Shown here in pieces: positions 32,075-40,584 of a stretch of 45,301 nucleotides of DNA. A program made the position numbers and the translations under genes. The notes under the pieces are model-generated. The model worked only from the letters and a program-made list of their open reading frames with translations, did not search any database and was not told where the DNA came from. Source of the DNA: Candidatus Zhuqueibacterota bacterium (GTDB taxonomy: Bacteria; Zhuqueibacterota; Zhuqueibacteria; Zhuqueibacterales; Zhuqueibacteraceae); the NCBI GenBank assembly GCA_022616415.1, contig JAKEEU010000078.1, positions 1-45,301 on the forward strand, written 5' to 3'. Each line of letters starts with the position of its first letter. Positions within the stretch are counted from its first letter, which is position 1.

Positions 32075-33192
32075 AATGCTTCCGTCAAATTGATATAAAA
32101 TTGGGATGAATCTTTGCCATAGCCGAAGTCCAATCTCAGGTTGATCTTCTCGGCGCGATTAAAGAGATAGCGAATTCCCCATCCGATCGAATATTTGAAA
32201 CTTCTGCGCTCGAAGCGGCTCAGTTTATCCGCCACATCGCCATATCCGGCAAAGCCTACCAAGCCGAATCGCCACCATACGGGCATGCGGTATTCCACTT
32301 GGCCGGCGATCAGATTCTTATCGCGGTAGCGGTTAGCGGCATATCCCCGCAGAATGCCACCCAATTGCGATAACAACTGGAAAGGAGGATCGCCGGTTCT
32401 AAGGCTGATGGCGCCCTGGAAAGCCAGCACATGAGAAGAAAACATCGGGATATATTTTCGTAACCCCAGATTGTAGCTGCTGAAATCAAAATCGCTGCCT
32501 ATGGCACTGCTGAAGAGCGTTACCGAAAATCCGTGAACACCTCCTGATGAGGGATAGAAAATATTGTTGCGGGTATCCCAATTCACCGAGATGCCGGCGC
32601 CTGACGCCGTTCCGCCTTTGCTGCCCAAAATATTTCCCTTTGCCAGCAGGCCATCTTTCTCAACTTCGATGAGCTTATCGTTTCCAAGCTCGTAATGGAT
32701 GCCGAGGTACAAACCTCTTAACACCTGCTTCTGGAAACTCATGCCAAAGGTGATAATACGATGGGTATAATCTTCGGCCAAATCTGCCGCCGTGTTATTG
32801 CCAATCCCGTAAAAGGTGTCGGGAAATTTGAGGTAGCCAATGCCGCCGGTGGGATGATAGGTGTCGTTTTGCCAGTAGAGGTCAGCACTGAATCCGGCAA
32901 TGATCTGTTGTTTTTGAGTATAAATCAGGGTTGCGCCGATGGTCGAAGGCCGCGCGGTTGTGTCACTTTTTGATTCGCGGTAGTAATAACCGCCTGATGC
33001 GCCTCCGGCCCATTTCGTATCCGGCGTGTAAAAAATAATCGGAAAGCCAATCAAGCCGCTGCGCTTCTTTTGGGTCGTATCTTGTTCAGCTTTCACCTCA
33101 AAAGCGCCGGCAGAATGTACGGCATTTGATAGCATCAGGACAGCAGAAAACAGGGTTGGCACGACGGCAACTATTTTGTTCGATGGTCTCAT
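32071..33192 (-). CDS. Omp85/BamA-type outer-membrane beta-barrel protein
   Basis: The protein has a signal peptide, a short linker rich in charged residues (VKAEQDTTQKKRSG), then alternating hydrophobic strands typical of an Omp85 (surface antigen) barrel: GFPIIFYTPDTKWAGGAS, GGIGYLKFPDTFYGIGNN, ISVNWDTRNNIFYPSSGG, LGGILRGYAANRYRDKNLI, and a C-terminal strand ending NLTEAF. The LRGY-type motif and the final Phe are hallmarks. No POTRA domain is seen, so it is a barrel-only member, perhaps an exporter or lipase-type patatin partner. Start ATG 33192 is chosen because GGAG lies eight bases upstream. It lies inside the signalling array, next to a kinase remnant. Confidence 0.8.
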   Translation of the reverse strand: MRPSNKIVAVVPTLFSAVLMLSNAVHSAGAFEVKAEQDTTQKKRSGLIGFPIIFYTPDTKWAGGASGGYYYRESKSDTTARPSTIGATLIYTQKQQIIAGFSADLYWQNDTYHPTGGIGYLKFPDTFYGIGNNTAADLAEDYTHRIITFGMSFQKQVLRGLYLGIHYELGNDKLIEVEKDGLLAKGNILGSKGGTASGAGISVNWDTRNNIFYPSSGGVHGFSVTLFSSAIGSDFDFSSYNLGLRKYIPMFSSHVLAFQGAISLRTGDPPFQLLSQLGGILRGYAANRYRDKNLIAGQVEYRMPVWWRFGLVGFAGYGDVADKLSRFERRSFKYSIGWGIRYLFNRAEKINLRLDFGYGKDSSQFYINLTEAF

Positions 33193-33246
33193 GGCAGTTT
33201 CTCCCAAATTACATTGTTCCGGAGTTTCTCCGAAGAGCAATTTGAA

Positions 33247-33348
33247 TTAGTTTTTCAGCCTGGTCTCTTCCGCTTTATACACCTCCCCCAAGCCGCCCTG
33301 GCCTAATTTCTCCAGGATTCTGTAATGTGAAATTATCTTTCCGATCAT
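33247..33348 (-). pseudogene. Ser/Thr protein kinase, first 33 codons only
   Basis: The frame from ATG 33348 (GAGG six bases upstream) reads [20 protein letters not shown] then [13 protein letters not shown] and a stop. This is the N-terminus of a bacterial PASTA/Hanks-type kinase including the glycine-rich loop GQGGLGEV; the catalytic Lys region and everything after are absent. It was evidently cut off by deletion just before the barrel gene. Confidence 0.75.
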
Positions 33349-33453
33349 GATTTCACCTCAAAAAAATATTTCTGTGGGATTTCCATTTCAGCGGGCGAAT
33401 TTTCTTGCCGGTTTGAGGCAAAGGAACGCTGGATTGTCATTACATTTCTTGCG

Positions 33454-35970
33454 TCACTTCACCCCAACCACCACCATCGTCACATCATCCTGAAAATCGC
33501 CGCCGCAGAACGCGGTCACCGTATCCATCACACGCTTCTGCAGTTCGGCCACGCCGAAGCTGCGGTTATTGATCAATAGCTCGATCAACCGTGCTTCGCC
33601 AAACTCTTCCCGTTCGGCATTCACGACTTCGGTGACGCCGTCGGTGAAGAGCAAAAGCCTGTCACCGGAGTTTAATTCAATCTCGCCTTGCTCAAAAGTT
33701 CGCTCGCGAGACATGCCCAGCGCCAGCCCGCCTGCTTTAAGTTCAATCCACGATCCGTCTTGATGGAAAAGAATGGGCCGATTGTGGCCGGCGTTGGTGT
33801 AAACGAGTTTCTTGTTTTGGGCGTCCAGTAAGCAATAGAAGAACGTGATGAATTTGCCTGGCGTGATGTTGTTGGAGATTACGCGATTGACTTTTTCACT
33901 AAGCTGCTTGGGCGGCATGTCTTCTGAGGCCATGGCGCGGACAATCGCCTGCAAGTTCGACATGAGCAACGCGGCGGGCATGCCTTTGCCAACGACGTCG
34001 GCGATGCAAATACCCAATGAATTCTCGGAAAGCTTGATCACGTCATAATAATCACCGGCGACGGCGCGGGCCGGCTGCCATGCGCACGCAATCTCATAGC
34101 CCGATAATTGTGGAATCTGCTTCGGCAACAAGCCTTGCTGAATTTCTCGGGCTTTTTCAAAATCGCGCTCTTGCTCACGCAGGCGAACACGATCAAAGCC
34201 GGTGGCCATTTGCTCGGCGACCGAGGTGAGAAAATCTTTATCTTCGGCATCGTAATCTTCATCCGAAAGTTTTGTGCCGAGGCTGATGAAGGCAATCAAC
34301 TCGCTTTTCAATTTGATGGGGACGATGAAAGCGCTGCCAGCTTTGCGCAACGTGAGTTTCTCGGCTTCGGATAATTCTTTCGTTTGCACCTCAAAGGGTG
34401 AATCCATCATGGTGAGAAGTCGGCTGTCTACTTCAAACTTGAGTTGACCGAGAATCTCATCCGGCAGGCCGACTTTGGCGGTGGCGACATAAGCGCGGTC
34501 GTAAGTGCCTCTGCTAAAAATGGCCACGCTGCGGTTTTGCAGGGCCGGCTGGAGTTGCTCGACGACGAGTTTGAGCATGGCTTGTTGATCAACAGCTTGG
34601 GAGATTTCGCGGCTGAGCGTTTTGAGTGCGGTGGGATAGTCGTATTTCTTGCGGAAGAAGCGGCGGTCGACGACGTTTTGGACGCGGTTGCGCACCGGCA
34701 CGAAGAGTGCAGCGATGAAAAGTGTGGAAATGATGGTTACCAACTGACTCTGAATGCCGGTGTACTTCACGAGCAGATTTCCAACTCCGGCAACCAAGAC
34801 AAAATAAAGCGCCAGAACGATGCTTGTAACCAAAGCATAAATGATCGTCTTTTTGATGATCAGGTCGATGTCCATCAAACGATATTTCAATATGCCAAAG
34901 GCGAAGGAAATCGGAATCAACAAGTATATTAGATTTGGAACCCCTTCGTATCCTATCGAGATGTTTATCTCGACCCAACGTCCTTGAAAGGCTGCCCAAG
35001 CTGTTTTCACAATTGGGACAACAAAAGGGCAGGAAACGACAAGAAGCGTTCCCCATAAAGGCCACCGAACCTGCTGCTTCTCTTCGACGCCGCTTTCACG
35101 GTAGCTGCGGAATAATGCGACGCAAGTAGCTATGGTGTAAAACAAGAACCACAGGAGCACCGTTAAACCAACAATCAAAAAGAGCAATAAAGTTGCATCG
35201 CCCTCAGAGCTTCGTGCTACCGTCCCCTTGGTCGCAATCAAAGCCGCCGCAGTGATCCCCACCAGCGCGGTTAGTCCATATATCCGGATGAAAATGTGAG
35301 GATGCTTTTTGACAATGGGCCTTTCTTTGGGAAAGACGAGGGCAAAGTGTAAAAATAACGACGGTAGTAGCAAAACCGCAATGCCCTGCATAGCCGTAAT
35401 AACGATCTGAGCGATTGTCCAAGAACGGGCAACATCGAACCCCAAAACGGGCTTGTGCTCATACGCCGCAAAGAAAAAAGCCGACGCGATTGCCGACATC
35501 AGAAAAAAAATGAAGGCGCGGGGGTCTTGCGGTTTCTTGCGAAGGACAAGGATGCCGATAACAAGAAAAACGGCTCCGACCAGAATGCTCGTGAGGAAGT
35601 CTATGATTATTGCCCTTGCTTTGAGCGGAGAAGTCAGGATGAGCGGGAAAACAAGCTCCTGTTTGCCTCTTTTGATTTGATAACTGAGCGTATCACCAGC
35701 CTCAATATGCGCGGTGATTTCTTGAAGTCGCGTCGTGTCGTTAGCGCTTATGCCGCTAATCGCCAGCACCGAATCCTCTGCCTGTATTCCGGCCTTTTCA
35801 GCGGAACCGCCGTGAAAAATTTCTGAAACCATTTTTTCGTGGCTCACACGCATGCCGATCCAGCCCGTTTTGGCCCAAATGATCAGACCCCAGCTTGAAA
35901 CCACGACCGAGGCCAGCACCAAAAGGCCGGCCAGCGCGAGTATTGCGATCTTTTTGTGTTCTGGCGTCAT
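33454..35970 (-). CDS. PDZ-membrane-GAF SpoIIE-type phosphatase
   Basis: The 838-residue protein has an N-terminal membrane helix, a PDZ-like domain (MVSEIFHGGSAEKAGIQAED), about eight hydrophobic segments (roughly 115-410), a GAF domain (about 450-600: VVEQLQPALQNRSVAIF, GSAFIVPIKLKSELIAFISL) and a SpoIIE phosphatase domain with AVAGDYYDV, CIADVVGKGMPAALLMS, LLFTDGVTE and DFQDDVTMVVV. It would link signals from the membrane and a small ligand to dephosphorylation of a protein partner. The domain order differs from the 7TM-sensor phosphatases nearby, so it belongs to a separate subfamily. Start ATG 35970 fits. It is transcribed divergently from the small gene pair at 36142-36977. Confidence 0.88.
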   Translation of the reverse strand: MTPEHKKIAILALAGLLVLASVVVSSWGLIIWAKTGWIGMRVSHEKMVSEIFHGGSAEKAGIQAEDSVLAISGISANDTTRLQEITAHIEAGDTLSYQIKRGKQELVFPLILTSPLKARAIIIDFLTSILVGAVFLVIGILVLRKKPQDPRAFIFFLMSAIASAFFFAAYEHKPVLGFDVARSWTIAQIVITAMQGIAVLLLPSLFLHFALVFPKERPIVKKHPHIFIRIYGLTALVGITAAALIATKGTVARSSEGDATLLLFLIVGLTVLLWFLFYTIATCVALFRSYRESGVEEKQQVRWPLWGTLLVVSCPFVVPIVKTAWAAFQGRWVEINISIGYEGVPNLIYLLIPISFAFGILKYRLMDIDLIIKKTIIYALVTSIVLALYFVLVAGVGNLLVKYTGIQSQLVTIISTLFIAALFVPVRNRVQNVVDRRFFRKKYDYPTALKTLSREISQAVDQQAMLKLVVEQLQPALQNRSVAIFSRGTYDRAYVATAKVGLPDEILGQLKFEVDSRLLTMMDSPFEVQTKELSEAEKLTLRKAGSAFIVPIKLKSELIAFISLGTKLSDEDYDAEDKDFLTSVAEQMATGFDRVRLREQERDFEKAREIQQGLLPKQIPQLSGYEIACAWQPARAVAGDYYDVIKLSENSLGICIADVVGKGMPAALLMSNLQAIVRAMASEDMPPKQLSEKVNRVISNNITPGKFITFFYCLLDAQNKKLVYTNAGHNRPILFHQDGSWIELKAGGLALGMSRERTFEQGEIELNSGDRLLLFTDGVTEVVNAEREEFGEARLIELLINNRSFGVAELQKRVMDTVTAFCGGDFQDDVTMVVVGVK

Positions 35971-36053
35971 TTCCCTGCCTCCGTAAAATTTAGTTTGCGA
36001 TTGAAGGCTGAATTAGTTAGATTTCACTAAGAAAACGATTACGCGGTATCTTT

Positions 36054-36158
36054 ATGACCGAGCTGCTCATTAAAGTTGAGCCTGAATTGGCCCGTGAATT
36101 CAATCAAGAATTTGGAAACTCATCAAATCCGGTGAACTGCCATGTCGCAAAATCATAA
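36054..36158 (+). CDS. Possible 34-residue ORF, no family
   Basis: ATG 36054 opens a frame (MTELLIKVEPELAREF and onward) that ends at 36158, overlapping the start of the next gene. It could be a small upstream protein or a non-coding stretch; there is no clear ribosome binding site and no family match. Reported only because it fits between the divergent phosphatase and the gene pair that follows. Confidence 0.2.
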   Translation: MTELLIKVEPELAREFNQEFGNSSNPVNCHVAKS

Positions 36159-36468
36159 CATCGTCAGCGCGGCTGAAGATTTGATCCAGGAGCAATTTGA
36201 GCTCGAGCCCAGCCTCGAACAGGTGATTTGGATTGATTCAGACAAGACGACGGAAATTCGTCTTTTGGAAATCAACCCTGAGACTCCTGCCACTGGATCG
36301 GTTTTGGCGTTTTATTTTCCTCCTCATGAAGAATTTCTTTTTGCTACGCATATCGCCGAGATCAGGCCGGAGGAATGGCAAAAAATTCTGCGCCACGAAA
36401 TTCCTTTGCCCGAGGGATGGACCTTGGACAATTACAAAGTTTATTCACGCGAGACAGTTACTGTATGA
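36142..36468 (+). CDS. Hypothetical acidic protein, first gene of a coupled pair
   Basis: The 108-residue protein is acidic and begins MSQNHNIVSAAEDLIQEQFE; a middle part reads EQVIWIDSDKTTEIRLLEIN, then PATGSVLAFYFPP and EWQKILRHEIPLPEGW. No family is recognised. The last codons overlap the start of a HEPN-like gene (ATGA, 36465-36468), which means the two are translated together. The combination of a small acidic protein with a HEPN-like partner resembles toxin-antitoxin organisation, but this is inference from layout only. Confidence 0.4.
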   Translation: MSQNHNIVSAAEDLIQEQFELEPSLEQVIWIDSDKTTEIRLLEINPETPATGSVLAFYFPPHEEFLFATHIAEIRPEEWQKILRHEIPLPEGWTLDNYKVYSRETVTV

Positions 36469-36977
36469 ACGAACGACGGCAGTGGCAGATAGGATTCTTG
36501 AAGCAGGCCCAATCCGATTGGGAGGTCTATCAAAGAATGCGTCAAATGACCTGGCCAACCTGTTATCGCTTGCTCTTTGTGCAAATGGCTGCTGAAAAAC
36601 TGGGCAAAGCCGTGTTGATTGCCAGTCAATCGAGTTTGGCAACGATCGCTCAGAGTCATGCGGCGTTTGTCAAGTTGATGCGTGCTGCCAGCAACAATAG
36701 AAAATTACAAAATGTGTTGGGCATGAAAAAATCCCAACAAAGAGCGCAATTTAAAACGTTATTGCCATTGGCTCATGAGATCGAGCGATTAGCGCCAGCG
36801 TTAGCGCAAAATGGCCCGAATCCGGAATATCCTTGGCAAGACCCATCCGGAAACATTTTAGTGCCAGCCGATTATCCCTTTCCACTGATGCAACAACTGC
36901 ATCAGACGCCGCAAGGCGTTCAATTGCTCAAGTATGTTGAAATTTTTCTAAAACGTTTTGAAGAGCTTTTCATGTAA
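36465..36977 (+). CDS. HEPN-like all-helical protein
   Basis: The 170-residue protein is mainly helical and begins ERRQWQIGFLKQAQSDWEVY, followed by CYRLLFVQMAAEKLGKAVLI, the pattern of HEPN/MNT-type helical bundles, then long helices to the C-terminus. The catalytic Rx4-6H motif of HEPN RNases is not clear. It starts at ATG 36465, overlapping the previous gene's stop. Together the genes may be a toxin-antitoxin or nucleotidyl-transfer pair; the evidence is layout and helical pattern. I would give the HEPN name with limited confidence. Confidence 0.45.
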   Translation: MNERRQWQIGFLKQAQSDWEVYQRMRQMTWPTCYRLLFVQMAAEKLGKAVLIASQSSLATIAQSHAAFVKLMRAASNNRKLQNVLGMKKSQQRAQFKTLLPLAHEIERLAPALAQNGPNPEYPWQDPSGNILVPADYPFPLMQQLHQTPQGVQLLKYVEIFLKRFEELFM

Positions 36978-37015
36978 ACTAGCGTTTGAGATTAAATTCA
37001 CACCAGTTGGGCCGG

Positions 37016-39402
37016 CTAGATTACTTTCACCACCACCATCGTCACATCATCCTCCTGCGCCCGTCCATTTGCCCACGCCTTGCCCGCATTTTTCAGATGC
37101 GCGATAACTTGCTCGGAGGATTTTTGTCCGGCTTCGACAACAAGCTCTTTGACCCGCGCTGCGCCGAGGATTTCACCCTGCGGATCAAACATCTCCTCCA
37201 AACCATCGCTCAGGAAAAGAACCGTATCGCCGGGCTCCAGCGCGATCCTTTTCTGCTCGTATTTGAAATTTGGGAAACTGCCCAGGGGCATGGCTTTGAG
37301 GGCGACTTCTTCAACGCAAGCACCGGCGGCACGGTGGATGAGCGTGTACGGCATCCCTGCGGCTGCGACGAGCATGTGATGATCTTGGAACTTGGCGATG
37401 GTCAAAGCCATGTACATTTTGCGATAGCCCATTTCCTTGAGCGCTTTTGTGGCTTTCTGCAAAATGATGGCAGGCTCCGGCTCATCGGCCAGCGCATTGA
37501 ACAAGCTTTTGGTGGCGGCGACCATCGTGCCCGCTTGCATGCCATGGCCGGTCGCATCGCCAACGGCGATGGTCAACACTTCGTCGTCGTGTACTTTGAA
37601 ATCATAGTAGTCACCGCCGACTTCGGTGGCGGTTTTCATTTCGGCGGCGATGTCGAGATACGGCAAAACCGGCGGGTTTTTCGGCAGCATGGAAAGCTGA
37701 AGCTGGCGCGCTTCTTCCAGCTCTTTGGTTTTGCGGGCGTTTTCCGCTTCCAGTTGCGCCTTCTCGCGCTCTTGTTGAATGGTCTTTTCTGAAAGCGCCT
37801 TAACCTGAATGAGTTGAGCTTCGAGATTTTTGTTGGTGAGGGCGAAATTTCGCGCCAGGAACACCGACATTGACAGGAGAAGCCCGAAAAGTCCGGGGGA
37901 AAAAATCGCGATTGTGTTCCACAGGCTCAGAGATAGGATATCCAAGTTAAAAAAAAAGATTGATGAGCCTCCCACGATAAAAAACAGAAATCCAATCCCA
38001 ATAATCCATGCGCCATCTTTTTTCTTAAGCATGGCGACAACCGTGACGCGAAGCATCTCTACAAGTGTGATTATCATAAATATATCAAAATAATCCTCAT
38101 CAAAGAAAGGGCGATTCCAAAGCCATGCGCAGAGGGCAATAGCCATCAAAAGAAAAAGCCAAAATTGTTTTGGCAGCCGCTGGTAGAAAACCGAATATAA
38201 AAATCGCAGGCCGGCTATAAACGCAACCACGCCAGTTTCATTTTCAATGTCTATGAAAAATACAGCTTGCCGGAGGCTGGTTACAAAAGAAAATTCAGAT
38301 TCGAGGACGAGGAAAGCAGCAACTCCCAATGTCAATGTAAATGCGGCATAGTACAGGTTCTCTTTGGCGCGGCGATAAAACAAAAAGACAACAGGTGCAG
38401 GAGGCCAAAAACCATCGGCACCACAGTCAAAAGCATCTGAAGGTTTGCCATCAATCGCTTCAGCCTGGCAGTATCTGCTATCGCGTTTCTCAAATCGCCA
38501 AAAGACATTCCGAAGCCGTGCTCATTGTGCGGGTAGTTTCTCGTGAAGAAGAAGTTTGAAAATCGAACCGCAATAATGTGATCGGGCTTGTGGAAAACAA
38601 TGGATTGAGGAGGTGGAAAGTCGTTCCACTTGAAATAACCTTCCTCATCACGCTGTGATGAACCGACTTTGCCGAATTGGGCGAGCAGTTTCCCGTCCAA
38701 GTAAATCTCTGCAGCGCCCCACAGCCACACCAGGTTGAGCGCCAGGGGCCGATTCCACAGGGTCGAATCGACGGCCAGATGCAGCCTGAACCAGCCGATG
38801 CCGTTCCAGCCGCTTTGGGGCGGATTAATCGATTGAAACCAGCTATTTGTTGCTTCCTCCCAAGAGCAGTCGTCGAATTCCGGGGCTGCCCACGCGGTGT
38901 CATCGCCGGCATGATACCTATAAAGAACTGGTGTCAGTCCGATTTCTTCCTCGGCATGATACACGTTTCCTGCGGAGTCTTGTGCAGTATAAGTCCATTT
39001 GCATCTTGGAGACAAACGCCACCAAGGACCGGTCCAATTCTCTGCGCGAACCGCAACCTTTCCAGGCTGGATCCAGCCATCGATGACGGGATCTCCATCA
39101 TTATACCATTTGGAAAACTCAGCACTGATATAGTTAGAAATCCATTTGTCATTCTTATAGAAATAGATCCCGAAATGAGTGATTTGCAAAGAGACGTCAA
39201 GGTTGTTTCTCACCTCGGTTCTGTAGGGCCATTTGTAGCCAATGACTTTCGTTTCAGGATCCTGCCAAAGATGCCCTTCACTGGGATTGGGACTGTGGCG
39301 AACGGTGACGGCCTCGGTTGCTTTTTCCGGTTGATGTTGTTGAACAGGAGTTGGAGCTTCGACAGCAAACCAAGAGAGAAAGATAAAAGTTAATGCGTGC
39401 AT
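37016..39402 (-). pseudogene. Sensor-7TM SpoIIE phosphatase with a one-base frameshift
   Basis: Two minus-strand frames together make one full protein: 38332-39402 (signal peptide, an extra N-terminal domain with KVIGYKWPYRTEVRNNLDVS, the sensor YRYHAGDDTAWAAPEFDD, GIGWFRLHLAVDS, and the first membrane segment) and 37016-38383 (the remaining membrane segments, coiled linker, SpoIIE domain: EVGGDYYDF, AVGDATGHGMQAGTM, FLSDGLEEMFD, AQEDDVTMVVVKV). The change of frame falls at an A5 run on the plus strand (38382-38386): one more base would give LSFLFYRRAKENLYYAA, as in the intact paralogue. It may be a real mutation or a sequencing/assembly error; everything else is intact. Confidence 0.75.
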
Positions 39403-39584
39403 GGTTCCCGCCTCCTTACGAAATAAACTTCAGCACGAATCTTTTGCTCGTATGGAAAATTGGGAAATCTGTCGAGCGGCATTGTCTTTGAAAAATTTTA
39501 TTTGCGATTGAAGCTTAGATTGCCTAAATTTACTCGGTGAAGGCCTGCAGAAGCGCCATCAATCAACTTAACACTTGAAGTGGA

Positions 39585-39872
39585 ATGCGCGACGAAGTTC
39601 AAGATCGGTATGGCAACACGATCTATTTGACGGATGAGAGATGGAATCACATCATCAAATCGCATCCTCAATTGAAGAGACGTCGCGCGGAAGTCTTAAG
39701 GACAATTCGATCCGGAAAACGCCGGCAAGATCCGGCGATTCTTGACAAGTTTTATTACAAGAAGCGGGTTCATTTTCTGGGCCGGTTTGGCGCAATTGAA
39801 GTGGTTGTTCTATTTCGCCGGCAAAACGATCAGCCGAATAATTTTGTTGTCACTGCTTATCCCAAGCAATAA
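39585..39872 (+). CDS. PBECR-like (barnase/EndoU/RelE-type) nuclease-like small protein
   Basis: The 95-residue protein reads DRYGNTIYLTDERWNHIIKS, then HPQLKRRRAEVLRTIRSGKR and, later, VVLFRRQNDQ and NNFVVTAYP. The YGxxIxLTxERWxHIxxxHP pattern is that of phage-barnase/EndoU/colicin/RelE-like nucleases, whose catalytic residues include the His and Arg seen here. Such proteins are often toxins or phage-related. It is followed 14 bases later by a small DUF2283-like gene, suggesting a two-gene module. Start ATG 39585. The assignment is by motif only. Confidence 0.55.
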   Translation: MRDEVQDRYGNTIYLTDERWNHIIKSHPQLKRRRAEVLRTIRSGKRRQDPAILDKFYYKKRVHFLGRFGAIEVVVLFRRQNDQPNNFVVTAYPKQ

Positions 39873-39886
39873 ATTGGAGAAAACAA

Positions 39887-40234
39887 ATGTTTATCTCTTA
39901 CGACTCGGAAGGCGACTTGCTGGAGGTCATTTTTGACGAAAGCCTGCATCAGGCGGAGCAGATGGCTTATGAGCTTCGCGACGGCATTCTTATCTATGTC
40001 TCCGTTCCAAGCCACAAACTCGTGCAATTGACTTTGGTTAGCTATCGTGCGCTCGCTCAAATTCCGGTCGTTCAGTTTGAGGGGTGGAAAAAACTCACGG
40101 CTGCGGCCAAGAAAAAATTGTTGCCTATCCTTACTTCATCTCCGGTTGTAAATTTTTTGAGACTTGATCCTAAAACTGGCCGCGGCCATGTCACTTACCC
40201 TGCGACGCCGGAGATTTTCGCTATTGCCGCTTGA
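39887..40234 (+). CDS. DUF2283-like protein, probable partner of the nuclease-like gene
   Basis: The 115-residue protein starts MFISYDSEGDLLEVIFDESL, the N-terminal pattern of DUF2283 (YDPEGD-type strand-turn), followed by LRDGILIYVS and LVQLTLVSYRALAQI. DUF2283 proteins are small beta-rich proteins of unknown function often found next to nuclease-like or toxin-like genes. Its longer C-terminal tail (LRLDPKTGRGHVTYPATPE) is unlike typical DUF2283. The close downstream position and 14-base gap support a module with 39585-39872; which would be toxin and which antitoxin is not known. Confidence 0.5.
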   Translation: MFISYDSEGDLLEVIFDESLHQAEQMAYELRDGILIYVSVPSHKLVQLTLVSYRALAQIPVVQFEGWKKLTAAAKKKLLPILTSSPVVNFLRLDPKTGRGHVTYPATPEIFAIAA

Positions 40235-40278
40235 TTCAATTTTTCATCTAATGCCTCCCACCAAACCGGCGGTCCGGG

Positions 40279-40353
40279 CTACCTTTTCACCACAAACGTC
40301 ACGTCGTCCTCCTGCGGCTGGCCATTCGCCCATTTTTCACCGGCGGCAACCAT
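40279..40353 (-). pseudogene. SpoIIE phosphatase 3' tail remnant
   Basis: The minus strand reads MVAAGEKWANGQPQEDDVTF followed by VVKR and a stop, matching the last residues of the phosphatase at 29396-31372 (VAAGEKWANGRPQEDDVTFV). Nothing upstream matches. It is a short leftover, 230 bases after the DUF2283-like gene. Confidence 0.75.
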
Positions 40354-40525
40354 TAAAAAGGCGCATGCAACTTCTCGCCATACCTCTTTTAAAGGCAGAG
40401 AATCCGATCTAGCAACAAGACATTAACGGTTGGGCAGTCGCCGAAGCTCAAAGAGAGGCTGCGCCCATAGGGATGGCGTTGGAATATACACAAGCCGTAC
40501 CGGGAAAGTCAAGCAGATTCTTTTC

Positions 40526-40564
40526 GAAATAAAAAGGCCAGCTCATCTTAAATAAGCTGGCCTT
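40526..40564 (-). terminator. Rho-independent terminator of the M1 peptidase gene
   Basis: On the minus strand AAGGCCAGCT (40564-40555) pairs with AGCTGGCCTT (40543-40534), a 10-bp stem, followed by a TTTTTATTTC tract (40535-40526). It lies 20 bases past the stop codon of the M1 gene (40585). Confidence 0.88.
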
Positions 40565-40584
40565 CTCTCGATTGTAGCTAAACG

